The notes under the pieces are model-generated. The model saw nothing but the letters and a program-made list of their open reading frames with translations. It was not told the origin of the DNA and did not search any database. A program made the translations under genes and the position numbers. Positions 48,771 through 57,111 of a stretch of 59,033 nt of DNA are shown here, in pieces. Each line of letters starts with the position of its first letter. Position 1 is the first letter of the stretch. The DNA comes from Acidimicrobiaceae bacterium (GTDB lineage Bacteria; Actinomycetota; Acidimicrobiia; Acidimicrobiales; RAAP-2): NCBI GenBank assembly GCA_027306755.1, contig DAHUZE010000061.1, positions 1 to 59,033 on the forward strand. Direction: 5' to 3'.

Positions 48771-49207
48771 TCCTAGATGACGCGTGCTAGATGACGCGTG
48801 ACATGCAATTAGAGCGGCCGTGGCGCACATTCTTGCGTCTTCCTGGGCTGACTCCGTCGACAGGATCCCAAGGATGACCGCCCGCCTGTCAATCACCTCC
48901 CTGAGGCGGCGCTGGGTCGAGCATCGCCAGGCAAAGGCGCTGTGTCGAGCGCGGGCGAGCCCAGGTGCGGGCGCAAGGGATTTGTTGCCGTCAGGGCAAG
49001 TGGTGCCCTCAGTGAGTTCACCCTATGATCCCGGGCCCTGCACGCATGTCCACCGACAGGCAGCGGTACGTGGCGATCTCACGATCTCGGCGTGAGCACG
49101 CCTCCCAGCTGGAGCGGTGGTGAGACGGGTGAGGAGCGTCGACCATACTGGGAGCGCTGAATACCACGTTGCTATGCCCTCGGCAATGCGGTTTCGCAGT
49201 AATCTAG
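48771..49207. other. Intergenic region without recognisable gene
   Basis: 437 bases between the transposase remnant and the molybdenum hydroxylase gene. It contains the 14-base direct repeat listed separately and should contain the promoter of the hydroxylase gene. No protein-like frame was recognised. Confidence 0.5.
48773..48800. repeat. Perfect 14-base tandem direct repeat
   Basis: CTAGATGACGCGTG occurs twice head to tail at 48773-48786 and 48787-48800, just upstream of the transposase remnant. The unit contains CTAG, similar to the CTAR target preferred by IS5 elements, so it may be an insertion or excision scar. Confidence 0.7.
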
Positions 49208-51484
49208 ATGATTATGGACACCACCACCAGCACGACGGGTAACCGCGTTAGGCGGCGCGAAGACCCGCCGCTACTCACTGGCGCTGCCAAGTACGTCGCC
49301 GACATCGACTGCCCCGGAGCACTGCACGCCGTCTTCGTTCGATCGGATAGGGCTCACGGAACCATCACTGCCGTCGACGTGGCCGATGCCATTGCGTCGC
49401 CCGGGGTGTTAGCGGTGCTCACGGGGAAGGACCTCGACCTCCCACCGATCCCGGAAACTCCCCGCCCTGGCCACTTGTCACGGCCGGCACTCGCGCGGCC
49501 CTGCCTCGCGATAGACCGTGTGCGCTATGTCGGAGAACCCATCGCGCTTGTTGTGGCGACGACGGCGGCGGCGGCACGCGACGGCGCTGACCAGGTTGTG
49601 GTTGAGATGGATACTCTTCCCGCCATAATCGACCTGGAAGCGGCGGGCGCGCCCGAGTCGCAGCCAATATTCCCCGACTTCGGCTCCAACGTCGTCCTTG
49701 AGTCCCACACTGGCGAGTACGACGACGTGCTGGCCGGTGCCGAGGTGGTCGTGCGGGGGCGCTTCGTGAACCAGCGCGTCGCCGCTGTTCCGATGGAACC
49801 GGGCGGTATCCTCGTGATCCCGGAAGGGGATGGCTACCTCGATTGCTTTGTGAGCTGCCAAACGCCGTTCGTCGTCCGTGGCGGCATCGCTCGGGCGCTC
49901 AACAAGCCCGAGTCGCGGGTACGGGTGCGGGCGCCGGAGGTCGGTGGTGGGTTTGGCGCCAAGGGGGGCGTTTACCCCGAGCATGTGGTCGTGGCAGCAG
50001 CGGCCGCTCGTCTTGGTCGGCCCATTCGGCACGTCGAGACCCGTTCAGAAAACATGGTCGCGATGAGCCACGGTCGCGGGCAGCTGCAAGAGGTGGCGCT
50101 CGGTGCTCGTCGCGATGGCACCCTGGTCGGAATGGAGGCCCGCACCGTTACGGACGTTGGAGGGTACCTGTGGCGGGGAGCGCTCCCATGGAACAGGGCG
50201 CGGTTGATGGTAACTGGAGTGTACCGAATTCCACGGCTATCTCTCCATTCACTCGCTGTCGTAACCAACACGACTCCCATCGGTCCCTACCGTGGCGCCG
50301 GACGCCCCGAGGCGGCGGCGATGATTGAGCGAGCGATGGATATGTTGGCCCAAGAACTGGGCATGGACCCGGCCGAGATTCGGCGCCGGAACCTTCTTGA
50401 GCCGCAGGACTTCCCTTACACGACGGCGTCCGGCGCGAGCTACGACAGCGGCGCGTACGCCGCAGCACTCGAGGAGGCCTTGAGTCTTTCTGGCTATGAG
50501 GAGCTGCGCCGGGAACAGGCGGCCCGGCGAGCTGTCGGCGATGTCTGCCAATTGGGTATCGGCCTCAGCACGTTCACGGAGATCAGCGGAGAAGGGTTTG
50601 AATACGGTTCCGTGCGAGTAAGTGATGACGGATCTGTCGTCGTAACTACCGGTGCCTCCCCTCACGGACAAGGACACGAGACGGCGTTCTCTCAACTAGT
50701 GGGCACTATGTTGTCCGTTCCGGCCACAATCGTGCGCATCGTTCATTCGGACACCGGCGCAGTGCCCCGAGGCGTGGGCACGTTCGGCTCCCGCTCTGGG
50801 CAGCTGGCCGGGAGCGCCATCGTCGAGGCGGGTGAGGAGGTACTCCGCCAGGCGAGAGAGGCCGCGGCCGATCTGCTCGAAGCCGATCCGCAAGACGTCG
50901 TACTGGTCGAAGGCGGCTGGGCAGTCAATGGCGTGCCCGCGACGCGCCTCTCCTGGGAAGAGATCGTCGCCTCGGTGCCGGAGCGGCAACTGAGCGCCGA
51001 GAGCGACTTCACCCAGGCCGAGGGTACCTACCCCTTTGGCGCTCACGTTGCCGTTGTGGAAGTGGACACCGAAACTGGGGGCGTTCGCCTCCGGCGCATC
51101 ATCGCTGTCGACGACTGCGGGAGGGTGATCAATCCCATGATCGTTGAGGGTCAAGTGCACGGAGGTCTGGCACAGGGCATCGGCCAGGCGCTGTTCGAGG
51201 AGGTGCGCTACGACGACCTCGGTAACCCGATCACGGCCAACTTGGCCGATTACGGCGTGCCGAGCGCAGCCGAGTTGCCGAGCTTCGAGCTCGGAGAAAC
51301 GGTGACGCCATCACCGCGCAACCCCCTGGGCGCAAAAGGGGTGGGGGAGTCGGGAGCCGTTGGTGTGACGCCAGCTGTCCAGAATGCCGTTATAGACGCG
51401 CTCGCCCCCTTCGGAGTGCGCCACATCGACATGCCGCTTACCGCCGAACGGGTATGGCGGGCGATCCGCAGCGCCGGAGAATGA
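49208..51484 (+). CDS. Molybdenum hydroxylase large subunit, form II CoxL-like
   Basis: A 758-residue xanthine-dehydrogenase-family molybdopterin subunit. The loop is PYRGAGRPE at residues 360-368, the form II pattern without the copper-binding cysteine, so it is not a Mo-Cu CO dehydrogenase. Other blocks are APEVGGGFGAKGGVYPEHVVVA, SPHGQGHETAFSQLVG and NPLGAKGVGESGAVG with the catalytic glutamate. Relatives hydroxylate N-heterocycles or aldehydes. No small or medium subunit gene is adjacent. No clear ribosome site precedes ATG 49208; ATG 49214 is an alternative. Last gene of the AT-richer island. Confidence 0.9.
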   Translation: MIMDTTTSTTGNRVRRREDPPLLTGAAKYVADIDCPGALHAVFVRSDRAHGTITAVDVADAIASPGVLAVLTGKDLDLPPIPETPRPGHLSRPALARPCLAIDRVRYVGEPIALVVATTAAAARDGADQVVVEMDTLPAIIDLEAAGAPESQPIFPDFGSNVVLESHTGEYDDVLAGAEVVVRGRFVNQRVAAVPMEPGGILVIPEGDGYLDCFVSCQTPFVVRGGIARALNKPESRVRVRAPEVGGGFGAKGGVYPEHVVVAAAAARLGRPIRHVETRSENMVAMSHGRGQLQEVALGARRDGTLVGMEARTVTDVGGYLWRGALPWNRARLMVTGVYRIPRLSLHSLAVVTNTTPIGPYRGAGRPEAAAMIERAMDMLAQELGMDPAEIRRRNLLEPQDFPYTTASGASYDSGAYAAALEEALSLSGYEELRREQAARRAVGDVCQLGIGLSTFTEISGEGFEYGSVRVSDDGSVVVTTGASPHGQGHETAFSQLVGTMLSVPATIVRIVHSDTGAVPRGVGTFGSRSGQLAGSAIVEAGEEVLRQAREAAADLLEADPQDVVLVEGGWAVNGVPATRLSWEEIVASVPERQLSAESDFTQAEGTYPFGAHVAVVEVDTETGGVRLRRIIAVDDCGRVINPMIVEGQVHGGLAQGIGQALFEEVRYDDLGNPITANLADYGVPSAAELPSFELGETVTPSPRNPLGAKGVGESGAVGVTPAVQNAVIDALAPFGVRHIDMPLTAERVWRAIRSAGE

Positions 51485-51782
51485 TGCGGTTGTAGCGTCG
51501 CCGCGCTCCATGACCGATGCGTGGTTTCGTCGGCCTGGTATCGACTACAGCCCAGCCGAGCCCTTCTCGTCATGCAACGGCAACGGCAACGAAGTCTAAA
51601 ACGCAATGATCGCAATGATGTAGTCACCCGCGCAGTGAGTTCCATGGTCGATTCAGTGACGGCCTTTACGTTGGAAAGCGATAGGGTGTGTTGGAAAGCG
51701 ATAGGGCTTGATCGGCAGCCGGTCTGCTCGTGCCGGTTCCGATCCAGGGGCGGCACGGGCACGTGCCACGACGGAGGCGACG
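51485..51782. promoter_or_regulatory. Regulator upstream region with 17-base direct repeats
   Basis: A 17-base sequence, GTTGGAAAGCGATAGGG, occurs at 51670-51686 and again at 51690-51706, a spacing of 20 bases, about two helical turns. It lies roughly 75-115 bases before the regulator's ATG and could be its operator. A short CAACGG repeat occurs at 51575-51591. GC content rises sharply after about 51720. Confidence 0.5.
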
Positions 51783-52598
51783 ATGGCATCGATGGCAGCA
51801 GCCGGAGCGGGGCGGCCCGCGAAGGCGGTGGGCACCCGCGATCGCGTCGTGCATTGGCTCGCCGCAAACGGCGACCTGCACGATGCCTCGGGCATGGCGA
51901 GCGGCATCCTCGCCCGGGAGATCGGCTATCCCGGAACGAGCATCGCGTTCGCACAGCTGCTGTCCGGGATGGAGCGGTCGGGACTCATCTCGAGGGAAAT
52001 ACGCGGGAAGCGCACGTACGCCGTCGCGCTCAGCGAGGCTGGTCGCCGCCGGTCGGAGAAGCCCCGGGCGGTCCCCCGGCGCGCCGTGTCGCACATCCCG
52101 GCTCATCGCGCCTACCCGCTCGCGGAGCGTCCCCCCGCCGGCGGTGGGCCCGCAGGCGGGGCCGGGGTCGACGCGTCCTTCATCGGGGACGCCGCCAACG
52201 AGCTGGATCTGGACGAGCTGGCGACGCGCCTGCTGGTGCAGGTCGCTCACCGGCTGACGGGCAACCCGGCGCAGCAGGGCCCCTCGCCACAGGGCCTGCC
52301 GCCACAGGGCGCGGGCGCCGAACCGGGTGACCTGGCGCAGCGCGTCGCCGCGCTGGAGCTTGAGCTCCGCGCATCGAGGGACGCGCGCCTCTCGTTGGAG
52401 GAGGAGAACCACGAGCTACGTGCCCAGCTGGAGCGGATCCGGCGGAACCTCGAAGGCGACGAGCCCCTGCGCGGGCGGGACCAGCTCGCCGTGGCCCCCG
52501 ACCCCGTGGACCGTGCGGACATCGCACTGCTGCAGCGCCTCCTCGCGGAGCGCACCGGCTCCCGGTCCGATGAGCGCGGCGCTACCGGAACGGTCTGA
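51783..52598 (+). CDS. Winged-helix regulator with coiled-coil C-terminus
   Basis: A 271-residue protein not assigned to a named family. Residues 15-95 look like a winged helix ([61 protein letters not shown]), with [12 protein letters not shown] as the wing. A Pro/Gly/Gln-rich linker follows, then a predicted coiled coil ([42 protein letters not shown]) for dimerisation. The ATG at 51783 has GGAGG six bases upstream. It heads a plus-strand series of catabolic-type genes and probably regulates them. Confidence 0.75.
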   Translation: MASMAAAGAGRPAKAVGTRDRVVHWLAANGDLHDASGMASGILAREIGYPGTSIAFAQLLSGMERSGLISREIRGKRTYAVALSEAGRRRSEKPRAVPRRAVSHIPAHRAYPLAERPPAGGGPAGGAGVDASFIGDAANELDLDELATRLLVQVAHRLTGNPAQQGPSPQGLPPQGAGAEPGDLAQRVAALELELRASRDARLSLEEENHELRAQLERIRRNLEGDEPLRGRDQLAVAPDPVDRADIALLQRLLAERTGSRSDERGATGTV

Positions 52599-52611
52599 GT
52601 ACCGTCGGACC

Positions 52612-53619
52612 ATGCACACACTTCCCCACCGCGTCCTCGGCAACCAGGACCACGCACGCGCACTGTCCGTCAGCGCCATCGGCCTCGGCTGTATGGGCAT
52701 GTCCGGCGTCTACGGCGCTTCGGACGAAGACGAGGCGGTCCGGACCATCCACGCCGCCATGGACGAGGGGGTCGACCTGCTCGACACCTCGGACATGTAC
52801 GGAGCCGGGCACAACGAGACCCTCGTGGGCCGGGCGATCAAGGGACGCCGGGACGAAGTTCTGGTATCCACCAAGTTCGGCCAGGTCGTGGGGGCGGACG
52901 GACGCCCGGCAGGCATCGACGGCCGACCTGAGTACGTCCACCAGGCGTTCGAGGCGAGCGCCCGGCGCCTGGGGGTCGACTACATCGACCTGTACTACCA
53001 GCACAGGGTGGACGCCAACACCCCGATCGAGGACACCGTCGGCGCCATGGCCGAGCTGGTTGCGGCAGGCAAGGTCGGCCACCTGGGCCTTTGCGAGGCA
53101 AGCGTCGCCACGCTGCGGCGCGCGCACGGCGTCCACCCGATTGCTGCCTTGCAGAGCGAGTACTCCCTTTGGTGGCGCGGGCCTGAGGCCGAGATCCTGC
53201 CGGCGTGCGCAGAGCTGGGCATCGGGTATGTCGCCTACAGCCCGCTCGGGCGTGGCCTGTTCTCCGGGACGGTACGCACCGTCGAGGATCTGGCGCCCGA
53301 CGACCGGCGCCGCGATCACCCGCGCTTCGCAGGGGAGAACCTGGACCGGAACCTCGCCCTAGTTGACGGTGTCGCCGAGGTCGCACACGAGCTCGGATGC
53401 ACGCTCCCCCAGCTTGCGGTGGCATGGGTCCTGGCACGCTCCGAGCACATCGTCGCCATTCCGGGAGCCAAGCGGGTCCAGCATCTCCAGGACAACCTCG
53501 GAGCGCTTCGCGTCGAGCTCGACGCAGCGATCGTGCAGCGACTCGACAGCCTCGCGCCCGAGGGTGCCGGGGCCGGGCTCCGCTACCCGCAAGGCGCGAT
53601 GGCCGCGCTCGAGCGCTGA
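52612..53619 (+). CDS. Aldo-keto reductase (Tas/AKR13-like)
   Basis: A 335-residue NADPH-dependent reductase. [46 protein letters not shown] gives the GCMGMS start and catalytic D and Y; LVSTKFG has the lysine and DLYYQHRVD the histidine. [13 protein letters not shown] is the cofactor-binding end. The GCMGMS...YG group acts on aldehydes and ketones in sugar or xenobiotic metabolism. ATG at 52612, 13 bases after the regulator stop. Confidence 0.9.
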   Translation: MHTLPHRVLGNQDHARALSVSAIGLGCMGMSGVYGASDEDEAVRTIHAAMDEGVDLLDTSDMYGAGHNETLVGRAIKGRRDEVLVSTKFGQVVGADGRPAGIDGRPEYVHQAFEASARRLGVDYIDLYYQHRVDANTPIEDTVGAMAELVAAGKVGHLGLCEASVATLRRAHGVHPIAALQSEYSLWWRGPEAEILPACAELGIGYVAYSPLGRGLFSGTVRTVEDLAPDDRRRDHPRFAGENLDRNLALVDGVAEVAHELGCTLPQLAVAWVLARSEHIVAIPGAKRVQHLQDNLGALRVELDAAIVQRLDSLAPEGAGAGLRYPQGAMAALER

Positions 53620-53668
53620 CCGCCGCCGCAGCCAGCTGCCCCACCGGACCATCGCCAAGGACTTGGCC

Positions 53669-54661
53669 ATGACCCCAGAGCCAGGAGCGCAGGACGACCG
53701 CTGTGCGGGGGCCGGTCCGGCGCTAACCCACGAGCTCCTCGAGGACTTCTGCAACCGGTTCAGCAACTGGGGAAGGTGGGGCCCCGAAGACGAGCGAGGG
53801 GCGATCAACTACATCGACGAGGAGAAGGTCCGGCAGGCCGCGACGCTGGTGCGCAGGGGCGTGGCCTTCTCATTGCAGCTTGCCCTGGACTCCGCCGGTC
53901 CGCAGACGGGTGCGTTCGGCCGCGTCAACGCCATCCATCAGATGGTCGCTACGGGCACCGACCACGTTTCCGGCAGGCAGCCGTACGGACCGAGCTGGGG
54001 TTATGCCGACGACAGCCTGTTCCTGTTCCTGCAGGGGGGAACCCAGTGGGACGCGCTCGGCCATATCTTCAAAGACGGCAAGATGTACAACGGGTTTCCC
54101 GCCACCGACGTTGCCAGCTCCGGCGCAGCGCGCAACGGGATCGAACGGGTGCCCACGCTCGTGACGCGCGGCGTGCTGCTCGACGTGCCCCGGGCGCTCG
54201 GGAGACCCCACCTCGACCTGGGCGAAGCGATCATGCCGGCCATGCTCGACACCGTGTGCGAGCTTCAACACGTCGAGGTCGGACGGGGTGACATCGTGCT
54301 CGTCCGCACCGGCGACATGGCGCACCGCCGGGAGATGCCGGGCTGGGGCGGCTACGCCGCCGGGGAGGCGCCCGGCTTGTCCCTGCTTTCGGCCCCGTGG
54401 TTCGCGGAGCGCTGCGTCGCCGGGATCGCCAGCGACACCTGGGGCATCGAGGTCCGGCCGAACGAGGTACCCGGGACGTTCCAGCCTGCGCATCTCGTGC
54501 TGCTGGTCAGCATGGGCCTGATGCTCGGCGAGATCTGGGACCTCGAAGCCCTGGCGGCCGACTGCGCCGAGGACGGGGTGTACGAGTGCATGCTGGTGGC
54601 GCCGCCGCTGGTCATCCCCGGTGCCGTCGGATCGCCCGTCAACCCCCAGGCCATCAAATGA
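53669..54661 (+). CDS. Cyclase-family (kynurenine formamidase-like) hydrolase
   Basis: A 330-residue putative metal hydrolase of the cyclase/KynB superfamily. The metal-binding motif, usually HxGTHxDxxxH, reads GGTQWDALGH, a variant with Gln in place of the central His that occurs in one subgroup. RFSNWGRWGPEDERGAINYI and SDTWGIEVRPNE are conserved in that subgroup. It could hydrolyse an amide or lactone of an aromatic intermediate. ATG 53669 has AAGGA upstream. Same direction as the flanking reductase and cupin genes. Confidence 0.82.
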   Translation: MTPEPGAQDDRCAGAGPALTHELLEDFCNRFSNWGRWGPEDERGAINYIDEEKVRQAATLVRRGVAFSLQLALDSAGPQTGAFGRVNAIHQMVATGTDHVSGRQPYGPSWGYADDSLFLFLQGGTQWDALGHIFKDGKMYNGFPATDVASSGAARNGIERVPTLVTRGVLLDVPRALGRPHLDLGEAIMPAMLDTVCELQHVEVGRGDIVLVRTGDMAHRREMPGWGGYAAGEAPGLSLLSAPWFAERCVAGIASDTWGIEVRPNEVPGTFQPAHLVLLVSMGLMLGEIWDLEALAADCAEDGVYECMLVAPPLVIPGAVGSPVNPQAIK

Positions 54662-54704
54662 GCGTGTGCTCGTGAACCATGAGGAGGGCGGTGGTGGAGG
54701 AGCG

Positions 54705-55142
54705 ATGAATGGGGGATCGCAGGGCCCTTCGGCCCTGGAGCGTGCGGGCGTCGTGGAGACCGGGCACTTCGATCCCGCCGAGTTCGCCGATGAGCTGGCG
54801 CGTGCACCGCACAACCGGGACCTCGGGACCGCCCTGCTCTTCGAGAACGACCGGGTGCGCGTGTTCGAAGTCCGCTTGGAGCCCGGCCAGCGCGGGCCGT
54901 TCCACATCCACGATCGCACCTACTTCTGGACGGTTGTGGAAGCGGGACGCGGCCTCCAGCGCCTGGCGGACGGGACGTTCGCGGTCCGTGACTACCAGCT
55001 CGGCGAGACCAGGTTCCTCGAGCACACGACCGAGGACGCGCTCATCCACGACCTGGCCAACGTCGGCAGGACGACCCTCCGGTTCGTGACGGTGGAACTG
55101 CGAGACGCGGGCTCGGCGGCGCCCCGGGCTCCAGCGCACTGA
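54705..55142 (+). CDS. Small cupin-fold protein
   Basis: A 145-residue protein of one predicted cupin domain: VRVFEVRLEPGQRGPFHIHDRTYFWTVVEAG (motif 1 with the His-x-His pair) and YQLGETRFLEHTTEDALIHDLANVGRTTLRFVTVEL (motif 2). It may be a metal-dependent dioxygenase, isomerase or ligand-binding protein. The ATG at 54705 has an excellent ribosome site (GGAGGAG), so it is preferred over upstream starts. It lies between the cyclase-family and monooxygenase genes. Confidence 0.78.
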   Translation: MNGGSQGPSALERAGVVETGHFDPAEFADELARAPHNRDLGTALLFENDRVRVFEVRLEPGQRGPFHIHDRTYFWTVVEAGRGLQRLADGTFAVRDYQLGETRFLEHTTEDALIHDLANVGRTTLRFVTVELRDAGSAAPRAPAH

Positions 55143-55154
55143 CTGGCGGCCTCC

Positions 55155-55200
55155 CGCACGCGGGCAATGGGGGCGTCGCGCACGCGGGCAACGGGGGCGT
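55155..55200 (+). repeat. 24-base tandem repeat at a gene start
   Basis: Two 22-base copies of CGCACGCGGGCAAYGGGGGCGT start at 55155 and 55179, a period of 24 bases (eight codons). They occupy the gap before the monooxygenase and end inside its GTG codon. In the monooxygenase frame they would read HAGNGGVA-HAGNGGV. Confidence 0.7.
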
Positions 55201-56365
55201 GGTCGTGGTCGGCGGCTCCCTCGCCGGTCTCAGCGCGGCCAACTGGCTCCGTGCAAGCGGGTGGGACGTGGTCGTCCTGGAGCGGTCGGCGACGCCACTG
55301 GCCGACCAGGGGGCCGGCATCGTCCTGCATCCGAGCACGACCCGGCTGCTCACCGAGCGTGCCGGGATCCCGTGGACATCGATCGGGGTCGGGGTCTCGC
55401 ATCTCCGCTACCTGGACAGGTCCGGGCAGGTTGTCGCCGACCGGGGGTGCCGGTACCGCTTCTCGGCGTACGGCGCCCTGTACCGCGCCTTGCGGGACCT
55501 GTTCCAGGAATCCGGCGGCACCTTCCTGCCCGGCGTGACGGTGGCCGGGGCGAGGTCGTCCGAGGAGGGGGCGGCCGTCGTCGACGCCGCCGGAAGCGAG
55601 ATGGCGGCGGCACTCGTGGTGGGGGCCGACGGCGTCCGCTCGACCGTCCGTCGGTTCGTCGACCCCACCGCCGGTGCCGTGACCGCCGGGTACGTGGCAT
55701 GGCGCGGTGTCGCCGACGAGGCCACGCTGCCGGTGGAGGTCCTGCAACCGATGGTCGACGCCATCACGTACACCATCCTCGAGCGGAGCCACGTCCTCAC
55801 CTACCCCATCGCAATGGGCGACGGGAGCCTGGTCCGGAACTGGGTGTGGTACCGGAACCTCCGCCATCCCGACGAGCTCGCGGACATCCTGGTCGACCGG
55901 CACGGCGTCCAGCGGGACCTGTCGGTGCCAGCCGGAGCGGTGCGCGACGAGCTGGTCGCGGACCTCGTGCGCGAGGGGACCCGGGTCCTGCCCCCGCAGC
56001 TCGCGGCTCTGGTTGCCTCCACCGCGGCGCCCTTCATCCAGGTGGTGACCGACGTGTTTCCGGCCACCCTCGCGCGCGGCCGGGTGTGCCTGGTGGGGGA
56101 CGCCGGCTTCGTGGCCCGGCCCCACGCTGCCGCCGGCACCGCCAAGGCAGCCGAAGAGGCCCGGCTGCTGTCCCAGGCTCTCGGGAGACCGGGCACCGAT
56201 GTCCAGCGCGCCCTGTCCCGGTGGGCCGGCGTCGCAGAGCCGGCAGCCCGGGAGCTCGTCGCGCGGTCCCGGCTTGCCGGCGAGCGTGCCCAGGTGCAGG
56301 GCACCTGGCGGATCGGGGAACCGCTGCCTTTCGGGCTCCGCCGCGCCGGCGACAGCGAGTGCTAG
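55199..56365 (+). CDS. FAD-dependent monooxygenase, dihydroxypyridine hydroxylase-like
   Basis: A 388-residue class A flavin monooxygenase. VVVGGSLAGLSAANWLRASGWDVVVLERS is the FAD dinucleotide loop, VVGADGVRSTVR the DG motif, VCLVGDAGFVARPHAAAGTAKAAEEARLL the GD motif. The RPHAAAGTAKAA ending resembles 2,6-dihydroxypyridine 3-hydroxylases of nicotine degraders. The substrate is probably a hydroxylated ring. The only in-frame start near the conserved beginning is GTG 55199, with no good ribosome site; a tandem repeat precedes it. The 3' end overlaps the convergent gene by four bases. Confidence 0.87.
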   Translation: MVVVGGSLAGLSAANWLRASGWDVVVLERSATPLADQGAGIVLHPSTTRLLTERAGIPWTSIGVGVSHLRYLDRSGQVVADRGCRYRFSAYGALYRALRDLFQESGGTFLPGVTVAGARSSEEGAAVVDAAGSEMAAALVVGADGVRSTVRRFVDPTAGAVTAGYVAWRGVADEATLPVEVLQPMVDAITYTILERSHVLTYPIAMGDGSLVRNWVWYRNLRHPDELADILVDRHGVQRDLSVPAGAVRDELVADLVREGTRVLPPQLAALVASTAAPFIQVVTDVFPATLARGRVCLVGDAGFVARPHAAAGTAKAAEEARLLSQALGRPGTDVQRALSRWAGVAEPAARELVARSRLAGERAQVQGTWRIGEPLPFGLRRAGDSEC

Positions 56366-57111
56366 ATCGGGAAGGCCGGCTCCGACTGGGCCGCCCGCCG
56401 GCGGAACGCACCGACGACGTCCTCCGCGTCGACCACCCACCCCAGGCACCGGGCCACGTTCTGCAGGCCCATCTCGTGGAGATCGTCCCCGTACATGGAC
56501 GCGCACGCGTCCCGCACGACCACCACCCGCAGGTCCCGGTTGAATGCCTCGAACGCCGCGCATTGCACGCAGGTGTTCGTGTTGATGCCGGCAAGGACGA
56601 CGGTGTCGACGGCCAGCGTGCGCAGCACCTGGTCCAGATCGGTGTCCCGGAAGATCGACAGTCGCCGCTTGGTGTCGATCACGATGTCCCCCGGCTCGGG
56701 TCCGAGCTGGGGCATGAGCGTGGTCTGCACCGAACCTTCCAGGTTGTGGCCGCTCACGGTACTCGGCCGGCCCGGCGTCAGGGACTGGCGAGCGGCCTCC
56801 ACGTCGCGCCAGAACGGGTTCGCCATGGACTCGATCGACCCGTCCGGCATGCGACGGGTCTGGAGCACCACGTGGATGACCGGCACGTGCCCTCCGCGCC
56901 CAGCGGCGCACAAGCGCCCCACCGCGTCCGTCACGCGGGCTGCGGTCCCTGCGGCCACCGGCATGGTGGCCACCGCCGGGTCGAGGTGCCCGCGGTGGCA
57001 GTCGATCGTCACCAGGGCCACTGCCGCCTTCTCCAGTGTCAGGCGCGCGGCGAGCGCCTCGGGCAGCGAGCCCGCGCCAGCCGGCTCGCCCTCGCCTGGC
57101 GGCGGCCTCAC
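56362..57111 (-). CDS. Isochorismatase-like amidohydrolase
   Basis: A 249-residue cysteine hydrolase. The catalytic triad is the aspartate in VTIDCHRGHLD, the lysine in IDTKRRLSIF and the cysteine in GINTNTCVQCAAFEAFNRD. It resembles N-carbamoylsarcosine and maleamate amidohydrolases. The GTG at 57111 overlaps the stop of the M24 peptidase gene (GTGA), so the two are co-translated. It would remove ammonia from an amide or carbamoyl group. Confidence 0.88.
   Translation of the reverse strand: MRPPPGEGEPAGAGSLPEALAARLTLEKAAVALVTIDCHRGHLDPAVATMPVAAGTAARVTDAVGRLCAAGRGGHVPVIHVVLQTRRMPDGSIESMANPFWRDVEAARQSLTPGRPSTVSGHNLEGSVQTTLMPQLGPEPGDIVIDTKRRLSIFRDTDLDQVLRTLAVDTVVLAGINTNTCVQCAAFEAFNRDLRVVVVRDACASMYGDDLHEMGLQNVARCLGWVVDAEDVVGAFRRRAAQSEPAFPI

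Noticed and set aside
48645-48896. 83-codon minus-strand frame as a separate gene
   Set aside because: It is out of phase with the transposase remnant it overlaps and reads as arginine-rich noise.
49208-51484. A second CO dehydrogenase large subunit
   Set aside because: The active-site loop is PYRGAGR without the copper-binding cysteine, so CO oxidation is unlikely.
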